DNA of 64,000 nt from Arachidicoccus terrestris (lineage in GTDB: Bacteria; Bacteroidota; Bacteroidia; Chitinophagales; Chitinophagaceae). Location: assembly GCF_020042345.1 (NCBI RefSeq), contig NZ_CP083387.1, positions 124,001-188,000 of the forward strand, given 5' to 3'. Each line of letters opens with the position of its first letter. Positions within the stretch are counted from its first letter, which is position 1. Shown here piece by piece: positions 1-9,051 of this stretch. The position numbers and the translations under genes are program-made. The notes below the pieces were generated by a model that saw nothing but the letters and a program-made list of their open reading frames with translations, had not been told where the DNA came from and did not search any database.

Positions 1-157
1 AATATTTTTTTACGTAGGAAAAAATATAGCGGGATCAAAACCCAACAATAAAGTGACAATCAATAGGTAATAATGACATTTAACTTCCTAAAACCCTTCC
101 TTATCTGTGAACATCTGCAATAAATGACGATCTGTGATAACAACATCAATAGCTATA

Positions 158-218
158 ACAAAGAGGCCTATCTATAAAAGCGGGCGCGGTGCTCGCTTTT
201 ATAGATAGGCCTCTTTGT
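158..218. repeat. Long perfect inverted repeat (25-bp arms, 11-nt loop)
   Basis: Arms lie at 158-182 and 194-218 and are exactly complementary. The loop at 183-193 is GC-rich. The structure sits about 50 bp past the SusD stop codon, so it could protect or end the SusCD mRNA, but no T-run follows on either strand and it is not a canonical intrinsic terminator. Its core (GGCC followed by TATAA) loosely resembles the palindromes at 7043 and 7261. The rest of 1-270 shows no gene. Confidence 0.8.
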
Positions 219-270
219 ATTCTTCACTCATTTGCTATAAAATACAACCCGGGAAACACCTCTCTCAAGG

Positions 271-2073
271 CTACTGTTCGGGTGGCACATTATTTTCAGC
301 GCCTGGGTAACCGACATTCTGATTAATATGCCCTTCAGAATTCGCCAAGATCCAGTTCTCCGGTATGGGCCACAAAACATGGTAAGGCTTCATATTAAAA
401 GCATTAGTAGAATAAAAATAATGCGTCGCATAAAAATTATTTTTAGCCATTACCCTATCATAGTACCAGTTCTTAGTACTGAAATTAGCTGTGGTATAGC
501 CATTTTTATTTTCCTGCGCCATTAAAAAAGCAATCCTGGTCAGTTCAGATTTACGGTGCTCCTCCAGATATAATTCTCTGGCTCTTTCATCCAGGATATC
601 CTCTAAATTCACGCTTGATAAAAGCGGTGCTTTAGCTCTGGCACGGATCGTGTTGACGTCCTCTGTTGCCTTCGAAATATTATTCAGCCACCAATACGCT
701 TCGGCACGAACCAGATAGGTTTCTGCCAGCCTGAATACATATGAATCCGTAAAGCCGCCTGTGGGCGCTTTCCCTTTATTAATATCGTCCTTGTGAATCA
801 GTACTTTCACGATAGGGAAAGAAAAATAGCAACGAATCGTATCCCCTATATATTTAGGCTGAAGCGGTTTGCCGAACCAGGTGGCGCTCCCACCCTTTGA
901 GGGCGGCCGGTTGTAATAAAGCCTGGATTTATCGAACCAGTTATTTGAATTGTGGCGCATATCGGTACCGGCATTTTCCCAGATCTCATACTGGCCATAA
1001 TTAGAGGGGCGTATTTTTGCGATACCACGGCCCAGGCTATCGACTTCCGCATACCCGTCATAAGGAGCAGCATCATAAGTTGTTCCTTGTTTTCCGTCGG
1101 GTGTTTTAACTTCACCCCCATTGCTCCAGTAAGGCACAAAATTACGCATCCTGTAAGAGCCTTTGTCTGAGCCGTCACCCAAAACGCCATACCGTTCCTG
1201 TACCACATATAGTCCTTCCTTATTTTCCGGAGAACTGATATTGTCCGGGTCAAACAAGTCATTGAACACATCCAGTTTTGCATTCCCTGCATTGACGCCA
1301 AAACGCTCCGTCATCAGTTTGCGGCCATAATTATTGATACAGCGCGTTGCAGCGTCAATGGCGCCCTGAAAGTCACCCAGGGCCAGGTCAATTTTAGCCA
1401 GCATATGTTCTCCGGCGGCACGGCTTACCGCGCCGGGCTCTACAGTAAGTGGCAGCCATTGAACCGCAAATTCCATATCCGATTTCATTTGTTTCAGAAT
1501 CTTTGTTCTGGAGGCGGTTTTGAAATCCAGCTTCGGCGTAGTTACTTCTTCAAGCGACAAAGGCACATCGCCAAACTCGTTGACCAGTAAATAGTACCAA
1601 TAGGCTCTGTGAAAGTACCCTTCTGCCAGAATCTGATTTTTGTCTTCTTCAGAATCAAAAGTAGCCTTGGGTACATTACTGATAACAGTGTTGGCATAGG
1701 TGATTCCATCCCATCCCAAAAGCCAGTACCGCATATAAAGACTGTAATTGGAAGTTGGCGTCAGCTGGGTTTCCAGGTTATGGATCTCCTTTGTCTCAGG
1801 GCTGCCGATCACAGAGAGATCAGAAAAAGCATACTCGTATACAATGGGGGTCCGACAGGTGCCTGCATCGAAGGCGTCTCCCACCCATTCAAATTTTTGT
1901 TGCTTGCGACAGGTAACCAGTGCAGATTCGAGCCCTGCCTTGTCAATAAAAACATTCTCGGGCGCATAAAAAGACAAAGGTTCCGGTTTAAGTTTAACGC
2001 ATCCATTAGCACTCGCCATAAGACAAATTACTACCGCCACTTTTAATATATTATACTGAGTTTTCATAATCAA
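271..2073 (-). CDS. SusD/RagB-family outer-membrane glycan-binding lipoprotein
   Basis: This is the surface lipoprotein that captures oligosaccharides and forms the lid of a SusCD importer. The N-terminus has a hydrophobic signal peptide ending in the lipobox SANGC, with Cys25 as the predicted lipidated residue. The 600-aa length fits the family, as do the helical N-terminal region with a WYYLLVNEFGDVPL stretch, the C-terminal ELYLEEHRKSEL segment and the closing WPIPENWILANSEG. It begins 19 nt after the SusC stop, so the two are co-transcribed. A second ATG two codons in (MIM) is an equally possible start. Family assignment is firm. The substrate is inferred from the divergent GH105-type gene and may be an unsaturated uronide or rhamnogalacturonan fragment. 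Confidence 0.93.
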   Translation of the reverse strand: MIMKTQYNILKVAVVICLMASANGCVKLKPEPLSFYAPENVFIDKAGLESALVTCRKQQKFEWVGDAFDAGTCRTPIVYEYAFSDLSVIGSPETKEIHNLETQLTPTSNYSLYMRYWLLGWDGITYANTVISNVPKATFDSEEDKNQILAEGYFHRAYWYYLLVNEFGDVPLSLEEVTTPKLDFKTASRTKILKQMKSDMEFAVQWLPLTVEPGAVSRAAGEHMLAKIDLALGDFQGAIDAATRCINNYGRKLMTERFGVNAGNAKLDVFNDLFDPDNISSPENKEGLYVVQERYGVLGDGSDKGSYRMRNFVPYWSNGGEVKTPDGKQGTTYDAAPYDGYAEVDSLGRGIAKIRPSNYGQYEIWENAGTDMRHNSNNWFDKSRLYYNRPPSKGGSATWFGKPLQPKYIGDTIRCYFSFPIVKVLIHKDDINKGKAPTGGFTDSYVFRLAETYLVRAEAYWWLNNISKATEDVNTIRARAKAPLLSSVNLEDILDERARELYLEEHRKSELTRIAFLMAQENKNGYTTANFSTKNWYYDRVMAKNNFYATHYFYSTNAFNMKPYHVLWPIPENWILANSEGHINQNVGYPGAENNVPPEQ

Positions 2074-2092
2074 TTTATTTCAATAAGTAAAA

Positions 2093-5000
2093 TTATAGGG
2101 TTACATAGACGCCAAAAGTGAACAAACGGGGCACCCTACCCACTTTGCGGACATTATCATCATCTATCATTTCGGGGTCATAATACTTCCATTTGGTAAT
2201 AATAAACGCATTGTCGACGCTTACCATCGCCCGCAGGCCCTTGATAGAATATTTGCTGATCATGTGCTGGGGAAACGTATAGGCTAGTGTCGCGTTCTGC
2301 ATTCTGATAAAGTCTCTTTTTTCGTAGAAGTTAACGGTCGGATTATTGGAATTAGAAGCCAGTCTTCCGTAAGAGGAAGAAGGGCTCCACGGTGTCCAGT
2401 ACTCATTCATAATAGAATTGGAGCTCTGAAAGTATCGATTGTCTTCATTTCGGCGCAGCGAATTAACGCCCCAGTAATCAAATGCACCTCTTATCACAAA
2501 AGAGAAATCGAGATTCTTAAATAACTGGAGATCACTTCTAAGAGAGACCCGGTATTTTGGAACAGCGGAACCGATCCAGACCTTATCATTATCATTGACA
2601 ACGCCGTCGCCATCTACATCCAGCGCCTTGGGGTCACCGGGTAACTTACCATATTTAGCGGCCTGTTCTTCTTCCCCGATTTGCCAGATGCCTGTCACTT
2701 TATAGTCTCTGATGTCATGAATGCCGTGCCCGATAAACCAACCGTTAGAAATATCATCGGCTTCTTTGCCGGTAGCAGAGTCTGTTGTTCCGTATAGGTG
2801 AACGATTTCATTACGATTCAGGCTAAATATGAGAGAAGTCGACCAAACCACTTTACCCGGGTGATTGATATTGACGCTGGTAAGTGACAGTTCCAATCCT
2901 TTATTGTCCACCTGCCCCAGATTGGCCAAAATGCTGCTATATCCTGTAAAGCCAGGGAGTAGCCGGCTTAAGACCAAGTCTGTGGTCTTATTTGTATAAG
3001 CATCAATAGTTCCTGAGAAGCGGTTGTCAAAAAGACCAAAATCGACACCGATATTGGTTGCATGGGTTGTTTCCCATTTAATGTTAGGGTTGGCCAGGGT
3101 GGTCTGATAGACCCCTTTTATATTCTCTCCTCCCAGGATATTATCTAAGGTATGGAGCCTGGCTAATGCGGCATATCTGCCAATATCCCTGTTGCCGCTG
3201 GTACCCCAGGATGCTCTTAATTTGAGATCATTAAAGGCAGAGCCTTTCATAAAATCTTCTTCAGAAATTCGCCATGCAGCCGCAAAGGCCGGATACGTGC
3301 CATACGGGTTGTTCTGGCCAAAGGCGGAGAAGCCATCCCGGCGTATAGAAGCGGTGAGTAAATAACGATCTTTGAAACTATAGTTAACCCTTCCCAGTAA
3401 AGAGGTGCCGGTCTGCACCTCATCGTTAGAGTTGATTACCGGGTTGATCCCGAGGTTCAGCTGATGGTAAGTCAGATTGCCGTTAGGGGCAAATCCTTCA
3501 TTTTCAGATTTGGTTTCAAAGGTCTGAAACTTCTCTTCGCCCGCCACCATGGTAACGTCCAGGCGGTGTACATTATTAAAGCGATAATTCCAGTTGAGTA
3601 TATTTTCGACACTCCATTCATAATCGGAATACTCTCTGCGGGAGGCTGCTCCTCCCTTTGACACGCCAGGCTTCAGATCAGAATCATAATAATAATCCTT
3701 GATCCAACCGTAGCGGTTATTCCAATTGGTCCTAAAGGTGATACCAAATGGAAGCGTCAACTTACCATAAAGTGTGGCATTTAATGTTTGTGCCCTGTAA
3801 AAATAATTATCGACGGTACTGACATATAAAGGGTTCGCCACTCTGGCGTCTCCGATCGGATAAATTGCCAGCGTACCATCTTCATTATACATATTACCAT
3901 ATGGGCTCATAACATCTGCGTTCCCTTCGTTTACTGTAATACTATTGTCACTTCTCTCGGCAAATTGTGTATTGGTCCCAAATTGCAACCATTTGGTAAT
4001 ATTGGATTCCAGATTAATCCGACCATGCACAGATCGGTAATTATCCCCAACAATAAAACCTTTATTATTTGTATAACCGATAGAAGTATAGTAAGACGTC
4101 CTGTTGCTTCTGCCGGAAATGGCAATATCATGATCTTGCCTGAATCCGGTCTGGTATACCGCGTCTCTCCAGTCCACTGTCTTACCGGCTTTATAATTAT
4201 TGATCTCAATATCCGCCATTTGCAAACGGGATAACCATGTTTCTATGTAGTCTCCGTCAAAAGCGCCGTCATAATTAGCCCACTCATCTTTAGTCACCCC
4301 CTCTGGCAAATGATCTGGGTTATCATAATAGCCTTCACCCTTTTTCTGACCATCCGGCTTAAAATAATCGATGGTTTTAAAATAATCTGCCCTTCGCTGG
4401 ACATACTGCTCAGGGGTCGGCAGCGGCGGGATACCCAGCATTTTTGCCACACCGACTTTACTGCTAAAATCAACTTGCGGCGCTGCTGAGGTGCCCTTTT
4501 TAGTCGTAATGGCGATGACTCCTGCCGACCCCTTGGCGCCATAAATAGCCGTAGAGCTCGCATCTTTCATCACATCAATACTGGCGATGTCATTAGGATT
4601 GATATCATTTAGATTACCGTTAAAGGTCACCCCGTCCAATATAATTAATGGGGACGTAGAAGCTTTCAGAGATGCAGGCCCCCTGACTTCCAGCCTTCCG
4701 CCACCGGCGGCACCATTATTGACACCCACATTCACGCCAGGCACGCTTCCCTTGAGAAAATCAATAAAGCTGGTAGCCACTTTAGTGTCCAGCACCTTTT
4801 TGTCCAAATGGGAAATAGCACCGGTCAGATCTCTTTTGGTAGACGTTCCGTAGCCAATAACGACAACATCATTTAAAGAACTATCACTATTGGCAATCAA
4901 TGTAACATTGATCACTGTGTCTGCACCCAGTATTTTTTCTGACGGTTGATAACCCACCATCGTAAATCTTAGGGTGTTTCCTTTATCAGCGGCAACGATA

Positions 5001-5182
5001 AATTGTCCGTTGTCATTAGAGATGGCCCCCGAATTGGTATTTTTAAGTGTAACCGAAACGCCCCTGAGCGGCAGACCATCGCTATTTCTGACGGTACCGG
5101 CGTACTTTGTTTGCTGCGAATACCCGGCGATCGTTATCAGTATTCCAGGCAACAGATAAATTAGAAATTTAAATTGCTTCAC
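2093..5182 (-). CDS. SusC/RagA-family TonB-dependent outer-membrane transporter
   Basis: This is the beta-barrel channel partner of the SusD downstream. The protein (1029 aa) starts with a signal peptide ending near GYSQQ. A carboxypeptidase-regulatory-like beta domain follows (about residues 28-105), then the SusC hallmark VVVIGYGTSTKRDLTG and the plug with DVMKDASSTAIYGAKGSAGV. The rest is the barrel, ending in an aromatic-rich strand (FTFGVYVTL). There is no N-terminal STN domain, which agrees with the lack of an adjacent ECF sigma/FecR pair. It is the first gene of a two-gene operon. The divergent 718-bp spacer up to the GH105-type gene should hold both promoters. Confidence 0.95.
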   Translation of the reverse strand: MKQFKFLIYLLPGILITIAGYSQQTKYAGTVRNSDGLPLRGVSVTLKNTNSGAISNDNGQFIVAADKGNTLRFTMVGYQPSEKILGADTVINVTLIANSDSSLNDVVVIGYGTSTKRDLTGAISHLDKKVLDTKVATSFIDFLKGSVPGVNVGVNNGAAGGGRLEVRGPASLKASTSPLIILDGVTFNGNLNDINPNDIASIDVMKDASSTAIYGAKGSAGVIAITTKKGTSAAPQVDFSSKVGVAKMLGIPPLPTPEQYVQRRADYFKTIDYFKPDGQKKGEGYYDNPDHLPEGVTKDEWANYDGAFDGDYIETWLSRLQMADIEINNYKAGKTVDWRDAVYQTGFRQDHDIAISGRSNRTSYYTSIGYTNNKGFIVGDNYRSVHGRINLESNITKWLQFGTNTQFAERSDNSITVNEGNADVMSPYGNMYNEDGTLAIYPIGDARVANPLYVSTVDNYFYRAQTLNATLYGKLTLPFGITFRTNWNNRYGWIKDYYYDSDLKPGVSKGGAASRREYSDYEWSVENILNWNYRFNNVHRLDVTMVAGEEKFQTFETKSENEGFAPNGNLTYHQLNLGINPVINSNDEVQTGTSLLGRVNYSFKDRYLLTASIRRDGFSAFGQNNPYGTYPAFAAAWRISEEDFMKGSAFNDLKLRASWGTSGNRDIGRYAALARLHTLDNILGGENIKGVYQTTLANPNIKWETTHATNIGVDFGLFDNRFSGTIDAYTNKTTDLVLSRLLPGFTGYSSILANLGQVDNKGLELSLTSVNINHPGKVVWSTSLIFSLNRNEIVHLYGTTDSATGKEADDISNGWFIGHGIHDIRDYKVTGIWQIGEEEQAAKYGKLPGDPKALDVDGDGVVNDNDKVWIGSAVPKYRVSLRSDLQLFKNLDFSFVIRGAFDYWGVNSLRRNEDNRYFQSSNSIMNEYWTPWSPSSSYGRLASNSNNPTVNFYEKRDFIRMQNATLAYTFPQHMISKYSIKGLRAMVSVDNAFIITKWKYYDPEMIDDDNVRKVGRVPRLFTFGVYVTL

Positions 5183-5900
5183 GATTGAATTTTTATAGAT
5201 GAACTAAAAGCATAACTCTGTTTGCTTATATGGTTTTCCCAAAGTCTATGTATGATTATTTATAAGTAGTGTCATTATACATTTCGTAGTCATCACGTCT
5301 GGTCAGGCTAAGTGATAACCGTTCATGATATTTTCCATTCCCTCAATAATCTTTTCTATATTACATGGTGCACAATCTCTCTCAAAATGGCCCCAGTAAT
5401 CTATCTGACAGCGTTTTTACGCTTCAAATAGGCCGCTTGCAGGCCGACATAATACTAAATAGCGTTTAAGCGGTTGAATGTGAAGGACCTGAACCTCAAC
5501 CATACCATTATATCTCTTTTAAGTCTGGTTATATGATATCCATAAGCAAATTTGTAACATTCCCTTATCAGAAACTCTGCATATATTCTCATTGATTCAA
5601 CTTATTTTATCATTTTATTAATATTGGATTACGATATTGTTAATTACCTTATTTTCGTAAAACAGGAAATCGATTTACAAAAACACATGCAATAATAAGT
5701 ATCAGGTTATGCCTGGCAATCACTTTGAAGTGGTTGCTGTAATCCGGCTTCTTTAATGTAGCTTTAATAATGTTATTATACGACTATCACTGATGAATCA
5801 GGTATGTAGAATAGCTATCCATACCGGCATGCAGATGTTTATTCATTACAAGATTAAAAAACAGCTCAACGCTGAACCACTATTAAACCATTTTGAAAGT
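5183..5900. other. Divergent intergenic region between SusC and the GH105-type gene
   Basis: No convincing gene is seen in this 718-bp stretch. It must contain promoters for the minus-strand SusCD operon and the plus-strand hydrolase, but no full TAnnTTTG box was found. The closest is TAGACTTTG on the minus strand near 5240, with one extra base. A short open stretch at 5303-5407 on the minus strand (about 34 codons, no start codon) reads like protein but could not be identified. The sequence is strongly AT-rich around 5580-5700. Confidence 0.6.
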
Positions 5901-7043
5901 ATGAAAAGAATCACCAGTTTTAGCACATGTATTGCTTTGATATGCTTCGCATTTTCAGGAGTCCACGCACAAAAAAATAAGAATTTTCTGAAAACGTTCC
6001 CTAAAGGAGATTCCCCGCAGGAAATTGGCAAACGTATCGCAGATCATTTCGTTGGCACTGTCAATAAATTTATCGGCGAGGACCAACGCCCGCATTATAT
6101 CCATTACCCTGTTACCTGCGCCTGGTCGGGTGCCTTGGAATTTGCTAAGCTGACGGAAGATAAAAAACTTCAGCAAGAACTTAAAGATGCCTATCAGCCA
6201 CTGGAAGGGAATAGAAAAAGTATGGTGCCTGTACCCGACCATGTTGATTTTGCTGTCTTCGGTATTGTGCCTTTTGCACTCTATCGCCAGACCAGGGACA
6301 AACATTATCTGAACCTGGGCGTTTCCTATGCAGACAAACAATGGGGAAAACCCTTTGGCAAAAGAGCCAAAGCCAGTTCCTATTACTATTATAATAACGG
6401 GCTATCCTGGGAAACCCGTATGTGGATTGACGATATGTATATGATCACCGCCTTGCAAACCCAGGCCTATGTCACCACCGGCAAAAAAATATACCTGAAC
6501 AGAGCCAGCAAGGAAATGGTGCATTATCTGGACTCATTGCAACAGCCCAATGGTCTGTTTTATCATGCGCCGGATGTTCCTTTCTTCTGGGGCCGGGGTA
6601 ACGGTTGGATGGCAGTTGGTATGACGGAGGTGCTCAGGCTGCTACCCAAAAACCATCCGGATAGAGCCAGTATCCTTGAAGGGTATCACAAGATGATGGC
6701 CTCATTATTAAAATATCAGGACGACAGCGGCATGTGGCATCAATTAATCGATGACCCGAATGCATGGGAAGAAACCTCTTCTACCGGAATGTTTACTTAT
6801 GCTTTTATTACAGGCGTAAAAGAAGGTTGGCTCGACAATGCCACTTACGGGCCCGCAGCCAGAAAAGCATGGCTGGCGCTCATAGGTTTTATCAATGAAA
6901 ACAATGATATTACCAACGTGTGTGAAGGCACGAATAAGAAAAACGACCATCAGTATTACTTAGACAGAAAACGTAATACCGGTGATCTCCACGGACAGGC
7001 ACCGCTGCTTTGGTGTGCTAATGCGCTGATCAGAAAAAAATGA
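5901..7043 (+). CDS. GH88/GH105-family unsaturated glucuronyl/galacturonyl hydrolase
   Basis: The enzyme removes 4,5-unsaturated uronic acid from the non-reducing end of oligosaccharides made by polysaccharide lyases. The chosen ATG at 5901 gives a signal peptide (MKRITSFSTCIALICFAFSG, ending at VHAQ) and 380 aa, the normal family length. An in-frame ATG at 5793 would put 36 odd residues in front. Family landmarks include MWIDDMYM, where the Asp pair is expected to hold the hydration catalyst, then FFWGRGNGW, and a C-terminal EETSSTGMF block in the (alpha/alpha)6 barrel. It is divergent from SusCD and probably belongs to the same utilisation locus. A pectin, rhamnogalacturonan or other lyase product is the likely substrate. 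The stop codon overlaps the first base of a 48-bp palindrome. Confidence 0.88.
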   Translation: MKRITSFSTCIALICFAFSGVHAQKNKNFLKTFPKGDSPQEIGKRIADHFVGTVNKFIGEDQRPHYIHYPVTCAWSGALEFAKLTEDKKLQQELKDAYQPLEGNRKSMVPVPDHVDFAVFGIVPFALYRQTRDKHYLNLGVSYADKQWGKPFGKRAKASSYYYYNNGLSWETRMWIDDMYMITALQTQAYVTTGKKIYLNRASKEMVHYLDSLQQPNGLFYHAPDVPFFWGRGNGWMAVGMTEVLRLLPKNHPDRASILEGYHKMMASLLKYQDDSGMWHQLIDDPNAWEETSSTGMFTYAFITGVKEGWLDNATYGPAARKAWLALIGFINENNDITNVCEGTNKKNDHQYYLDRKRNTGDLHGQAPLLWCANALIRKK

Positions 7044-7090
7044 TACAGATTTGGCCACTTATAGTAATCTATAAGTGGCCAAATCTGTAT
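7043..7090. repeat. 48-bp perfect palindrome, copy 1
   Basis: Arms at 7043-7064 and 7069-7090 are perfectly complementary around the loop TAAT. The 21-nt outer arms, with the core TTTGGCCACTTATA, are identical to those of copy 2 at 7261-7308, and only the six central bases differ. The first base is the last base of the GH105-type stop codon. It could act as a 3' mRNA hairpin or as a protein-binding site. The 170 bp between the copies holds no gene. Confidence 0.9.
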
Positions 7091-7260
7091 ATATTCCTAA
7101 AACGCAACTGCCAATTCTGCCGCAACAGACTACTTGTTTCATAACCAAACTACCAAAACGAAGTTAAGTGCGAAAAATCGAGGTAATCATTTATATTATT
7201 GATTGATAAATTATTATAAATTATACAATCTTCAATACATCTAAAAACTAACCAACGGAG

Positions 7261-7308
7261 ATACAGATTTGGCCACTTATAATTAATTATAAGTGGCCAA
7301 ATCTGTAT
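7261..7308. repeat. 48-bp perfect palindrome, copy 2, overlapping the ATPase promoter
   Basis: This palindrome has no unpaired centre (midpoint between 7284 and 7285) and shares both 21-nt outer arms with copy 1. Its right end overlaps the TAnnTTTG-type -7 box at 7306-7313, and the ATPase start codon follows about 20 bp later. That position suits an operator better than a terminator. A third, decayed copy lies at 18299-18333. Confidence 0.9.
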
Positions 7309-7313
7309 ATTTG
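7306..7313 (+). promoter_or_regulatory. Bacteroidota-type -7 box (TATATTTG) for the ATPase gene
   Basis: TATATTTG matches the TAnnTTTG consensus exactly and would start transcription only about 10 nt before the ATG. No clear TTG is seen 19-21 bp upstream, because that space is the middle of palindrome copy 2. A dimer bound to the palindrome would be expected to affect RNA polymerase access. Confidence 0.45.
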
Positions 7314-7330
7314 CTTTTTAAAACCGCAAA

Positions 7331-8779
7331 ATGATCATGGAAAAACTTATAGGTCGCGAAGAGGAAAAAGAGCTGCTAAAAGAATTACTAAAATCAAAAA
7401 AAGCGGAACTCCTGGCTGTATATGGCAGGCGCCGGGTAGGGAAAACTTATCTAATACACACTTTTTTAAAAGATCACATTGTTTTTCACCTCACCGGCAC
7501 ATTTCGAGCCCCATTGAAGGAACAGTTAATTCAATTTAGCGAATCCTTACAGATAGCAATCGGTTCCCCTTCGCCATTAAGAACACCTGATAACTGGATA
7601 AACGCATTCAGGGAATTACGTGTTTTTTTAACGCCAAAATTAAAAAAGGAAAAAATAGTACTCTTTCTAGATGAATTTCCATGGTTAGACGGAAAGCGAT
7701 CTGGTTTTTTAAGGGCATTTGATAATTTCTGGAATAATTGGGCATGCTTTCAACCAGAATTATTAATAATTATCTGTGGTTCTTCCGCTTCGTGGATGAT
7801 TACAAATATTATCAATAATCGGGGAGGATTACATAATAGAATTACAGCCAAGATGCCTATCGCCCCTTTTACTCTCGCGGAAACAGAAGCATTTCTGAGA
7901 AACGCCGGGTGCAAACTGGACCGTTATCAAATTTTACAAATCTACATGGCATTCGGAGGCATTCCACACTATTTAAATACGGTAAAAAAAGGTAGAAGTG
8001 CTAGCCAGATTATTGAGAAGGCCTGCTTTTCGAGACTAGGTTTATTAACAGGGGAGTTTGATAATTTATATAATTCATTATTTGAACTTGCAGACAATCA
8101 TATTAAAATTGTCCGCGCACTTGCCCATAGTTCAAACGGACTCAGCAGAAATGAAATCATAAAAAAATGCGACCTAAGCAGTGGCGGCAGGGCAACAAAA
8201 ATATTAAATGAATTGGAAAGATCCAGTTTTATTCAGGAAGTGCATCAATTTGGCAATCCGTCTAAGAATGCGATTTATAAGTTAATTGACGAGTATTCTT
8301 TATTTTATCTGAAGTTTATGGATAACAACAGCCAGGGGGGCAAAGACACTTGGGGCAAAATCAGTAGCGAACCCACCTATATTAGTTGGTGTGGCCTTGC
8401 CTTTGAGGCAATCTGTCTAAAACATGTGGAGCAAATTATTCAGGCCTTAGCCATAACAAAAAGAGTCGAAGCTTCTACCTGGAGATATGCACCTACCAAA
8501 GGCAGCAAAGAATCAGGTGCGCAAATAGACTTAATTCTGGATAGAAAGGACCACGTAATTAATTTATGTGAATTAAAGTTTTATAGTGAAAAATATGTTA
8601 TTGATAAAAGTTATGCCAAAGCCTTAGAAAATAAAATGCGCTTGTTTAGAGAAATAGAGGCGCCTCGTAAGTCTCTATTTCTAACATTTATTACGACACA
8701 TGGACTTATAGAAAATCAATACGCTGAACAATTGGTTCAACAGGCCTTAGACATGAATGTTCTTTTCAGGCCCGCATAG
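7331..8779 (+). CDS. ATPase_2/DUF234-type STAND-like ATP-binding protein
   Basis: The N-terminus holds a P-loop ATPase: Walker A GRRRVGKTYL at about residues 36-45, and Walker B VLFLDEFPWLDG at about 116. This is followed by the ICGSSASWM segment seen in archaeal-type ATPase_2 proteins. A winged-helix-like region follows (about 265-310). The C-terminus has IDLILDR and later ELKFYSEKY, which fits a PD-(D/E)XK nuclease-like DUF234 domain. Length (482 aa) is typical. The cellular role of this family is unknown; some members sit in mobile or defence-like contexts. The start is either 7331 or the ATG two codons later. The gene looks richer in A/T than the hydrolase and SusC genes around it, which hints at transfer. 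It stands alone, behind two palindromes. Confidence 0.85.
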   Translation: MIMEKLIGREEEKELLKELLKSKKAELLAVYGRRRVGKTYLIHTFLKDHIVFHLTGTFRAPLKEQLIQFSESLQIAIGSPSPLRTPDNWINAFRELRVFLTPKLKKEKIVLFLDEFPWLDGKRSGFLRAFDNFWNNWACFQPELLIIICGSSASWMITNIINNRGGLHNRITAKMPIAPFTLAETEAFLRNAGCKLDRYQILQIYMAFGGIPHYLNTVKKGRSASQIIEKACFSRLGLLTGEFDNLYNSLFELADNHIKIVRALAHSSNGLSRNEIIKKCDLSSGGRATKILNELERSSFIQEVHQFGNPSKNAIYKLIDEYSLFYLKFMDNNSQGGKDTWGKISSEPTYISWCGLAFEAICLKHVEQIIQALAITKRVEASTWRYAPTKGSKESGAQIDLILDRKDHVINLCELKFYSEKYVIDKSYAKALENKMRLFREIEAPRKSLFLTFITTHGLIENQYAEQLVQQALDMNVLFRPA

Positions 8780-8797
8780 AATACATGCGGGTTCTTG
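8771..8797 (+). terminator. Weak hairpin at the ATPase stop codon
   Basis: CCCGCAT at 8771-8777 pairs with ATGCGGG at 8785-8791, and a short TTCTT stretch follows. The stem overlaps the stop codon (8777-8779). It is a plausible but weak terminator. Confidence 0.35.
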
Positions 8798-8972
8798 TAT
8801 AGTGCCATGTTAACCCCTGAAACTGATCAGTTCCAGACAGTGTCTGCCGCACCCTGCATACAGTATAACGTAACCATCACTCCTACCTCTAATAAAAACG
8901 ACCTCCGAGACTGGCCATTGTCTAAATCTGACAATGCGTTTTAGATTCTCACCGCATGGCACCCAAATGGCG

Positions 8973-9001
8973 TTTCCAAGTTTAATTTCTCACTACCTTT
9001 G
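8973..9001 (+). promoter_or_regulatory. Bacteroidota-type promoter for the BclB-domain gene
   Basis: TACCTTTG at 8994-9001 matches the TAnnTTTG -7 consensus. A TTT at 8973-8975, 18 bp upstream, can serve as the -33 element. Transcription would begin about 45 nt before the ATG at 9052. The remaining gene-free 8780-8970 contains an imperfect hairpin (8916-8936) and nothing else recognised. Confidence 0.5.
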
Positions 9002-9051
9002 CGAGGCAATCAAAGACTGCTATCACAAAACCGCGATAAAGAACTAGTCCA

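Noticed and set aside
5303-5407. Minus-strand open stretch containing DYWGHFERDCAP and EKIIEGMENIMNGYHLA
   Set aside because: It reads like protein but has no start codon, is bounded by a stop only a few codons upstream, and matches no family I can name.
5793-5900. Longer GH105 start at 5793
   Set aside because: It would bury the signal peptide behind 36 residues; the ATG at 5901 gives a normal exported enzyme.
7043-7308. Whether the two palindromes are ends of an insertion sequence
   Set aside because: The 170 bp between them has no transposase or open frame and no target duplication was seen, so a simple IS is not supported.
8780-8953. Open frame of 58 codons directly after the ATPase stop
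   Set aside because: Composition looks random and the region contains the promoter of the next gene.
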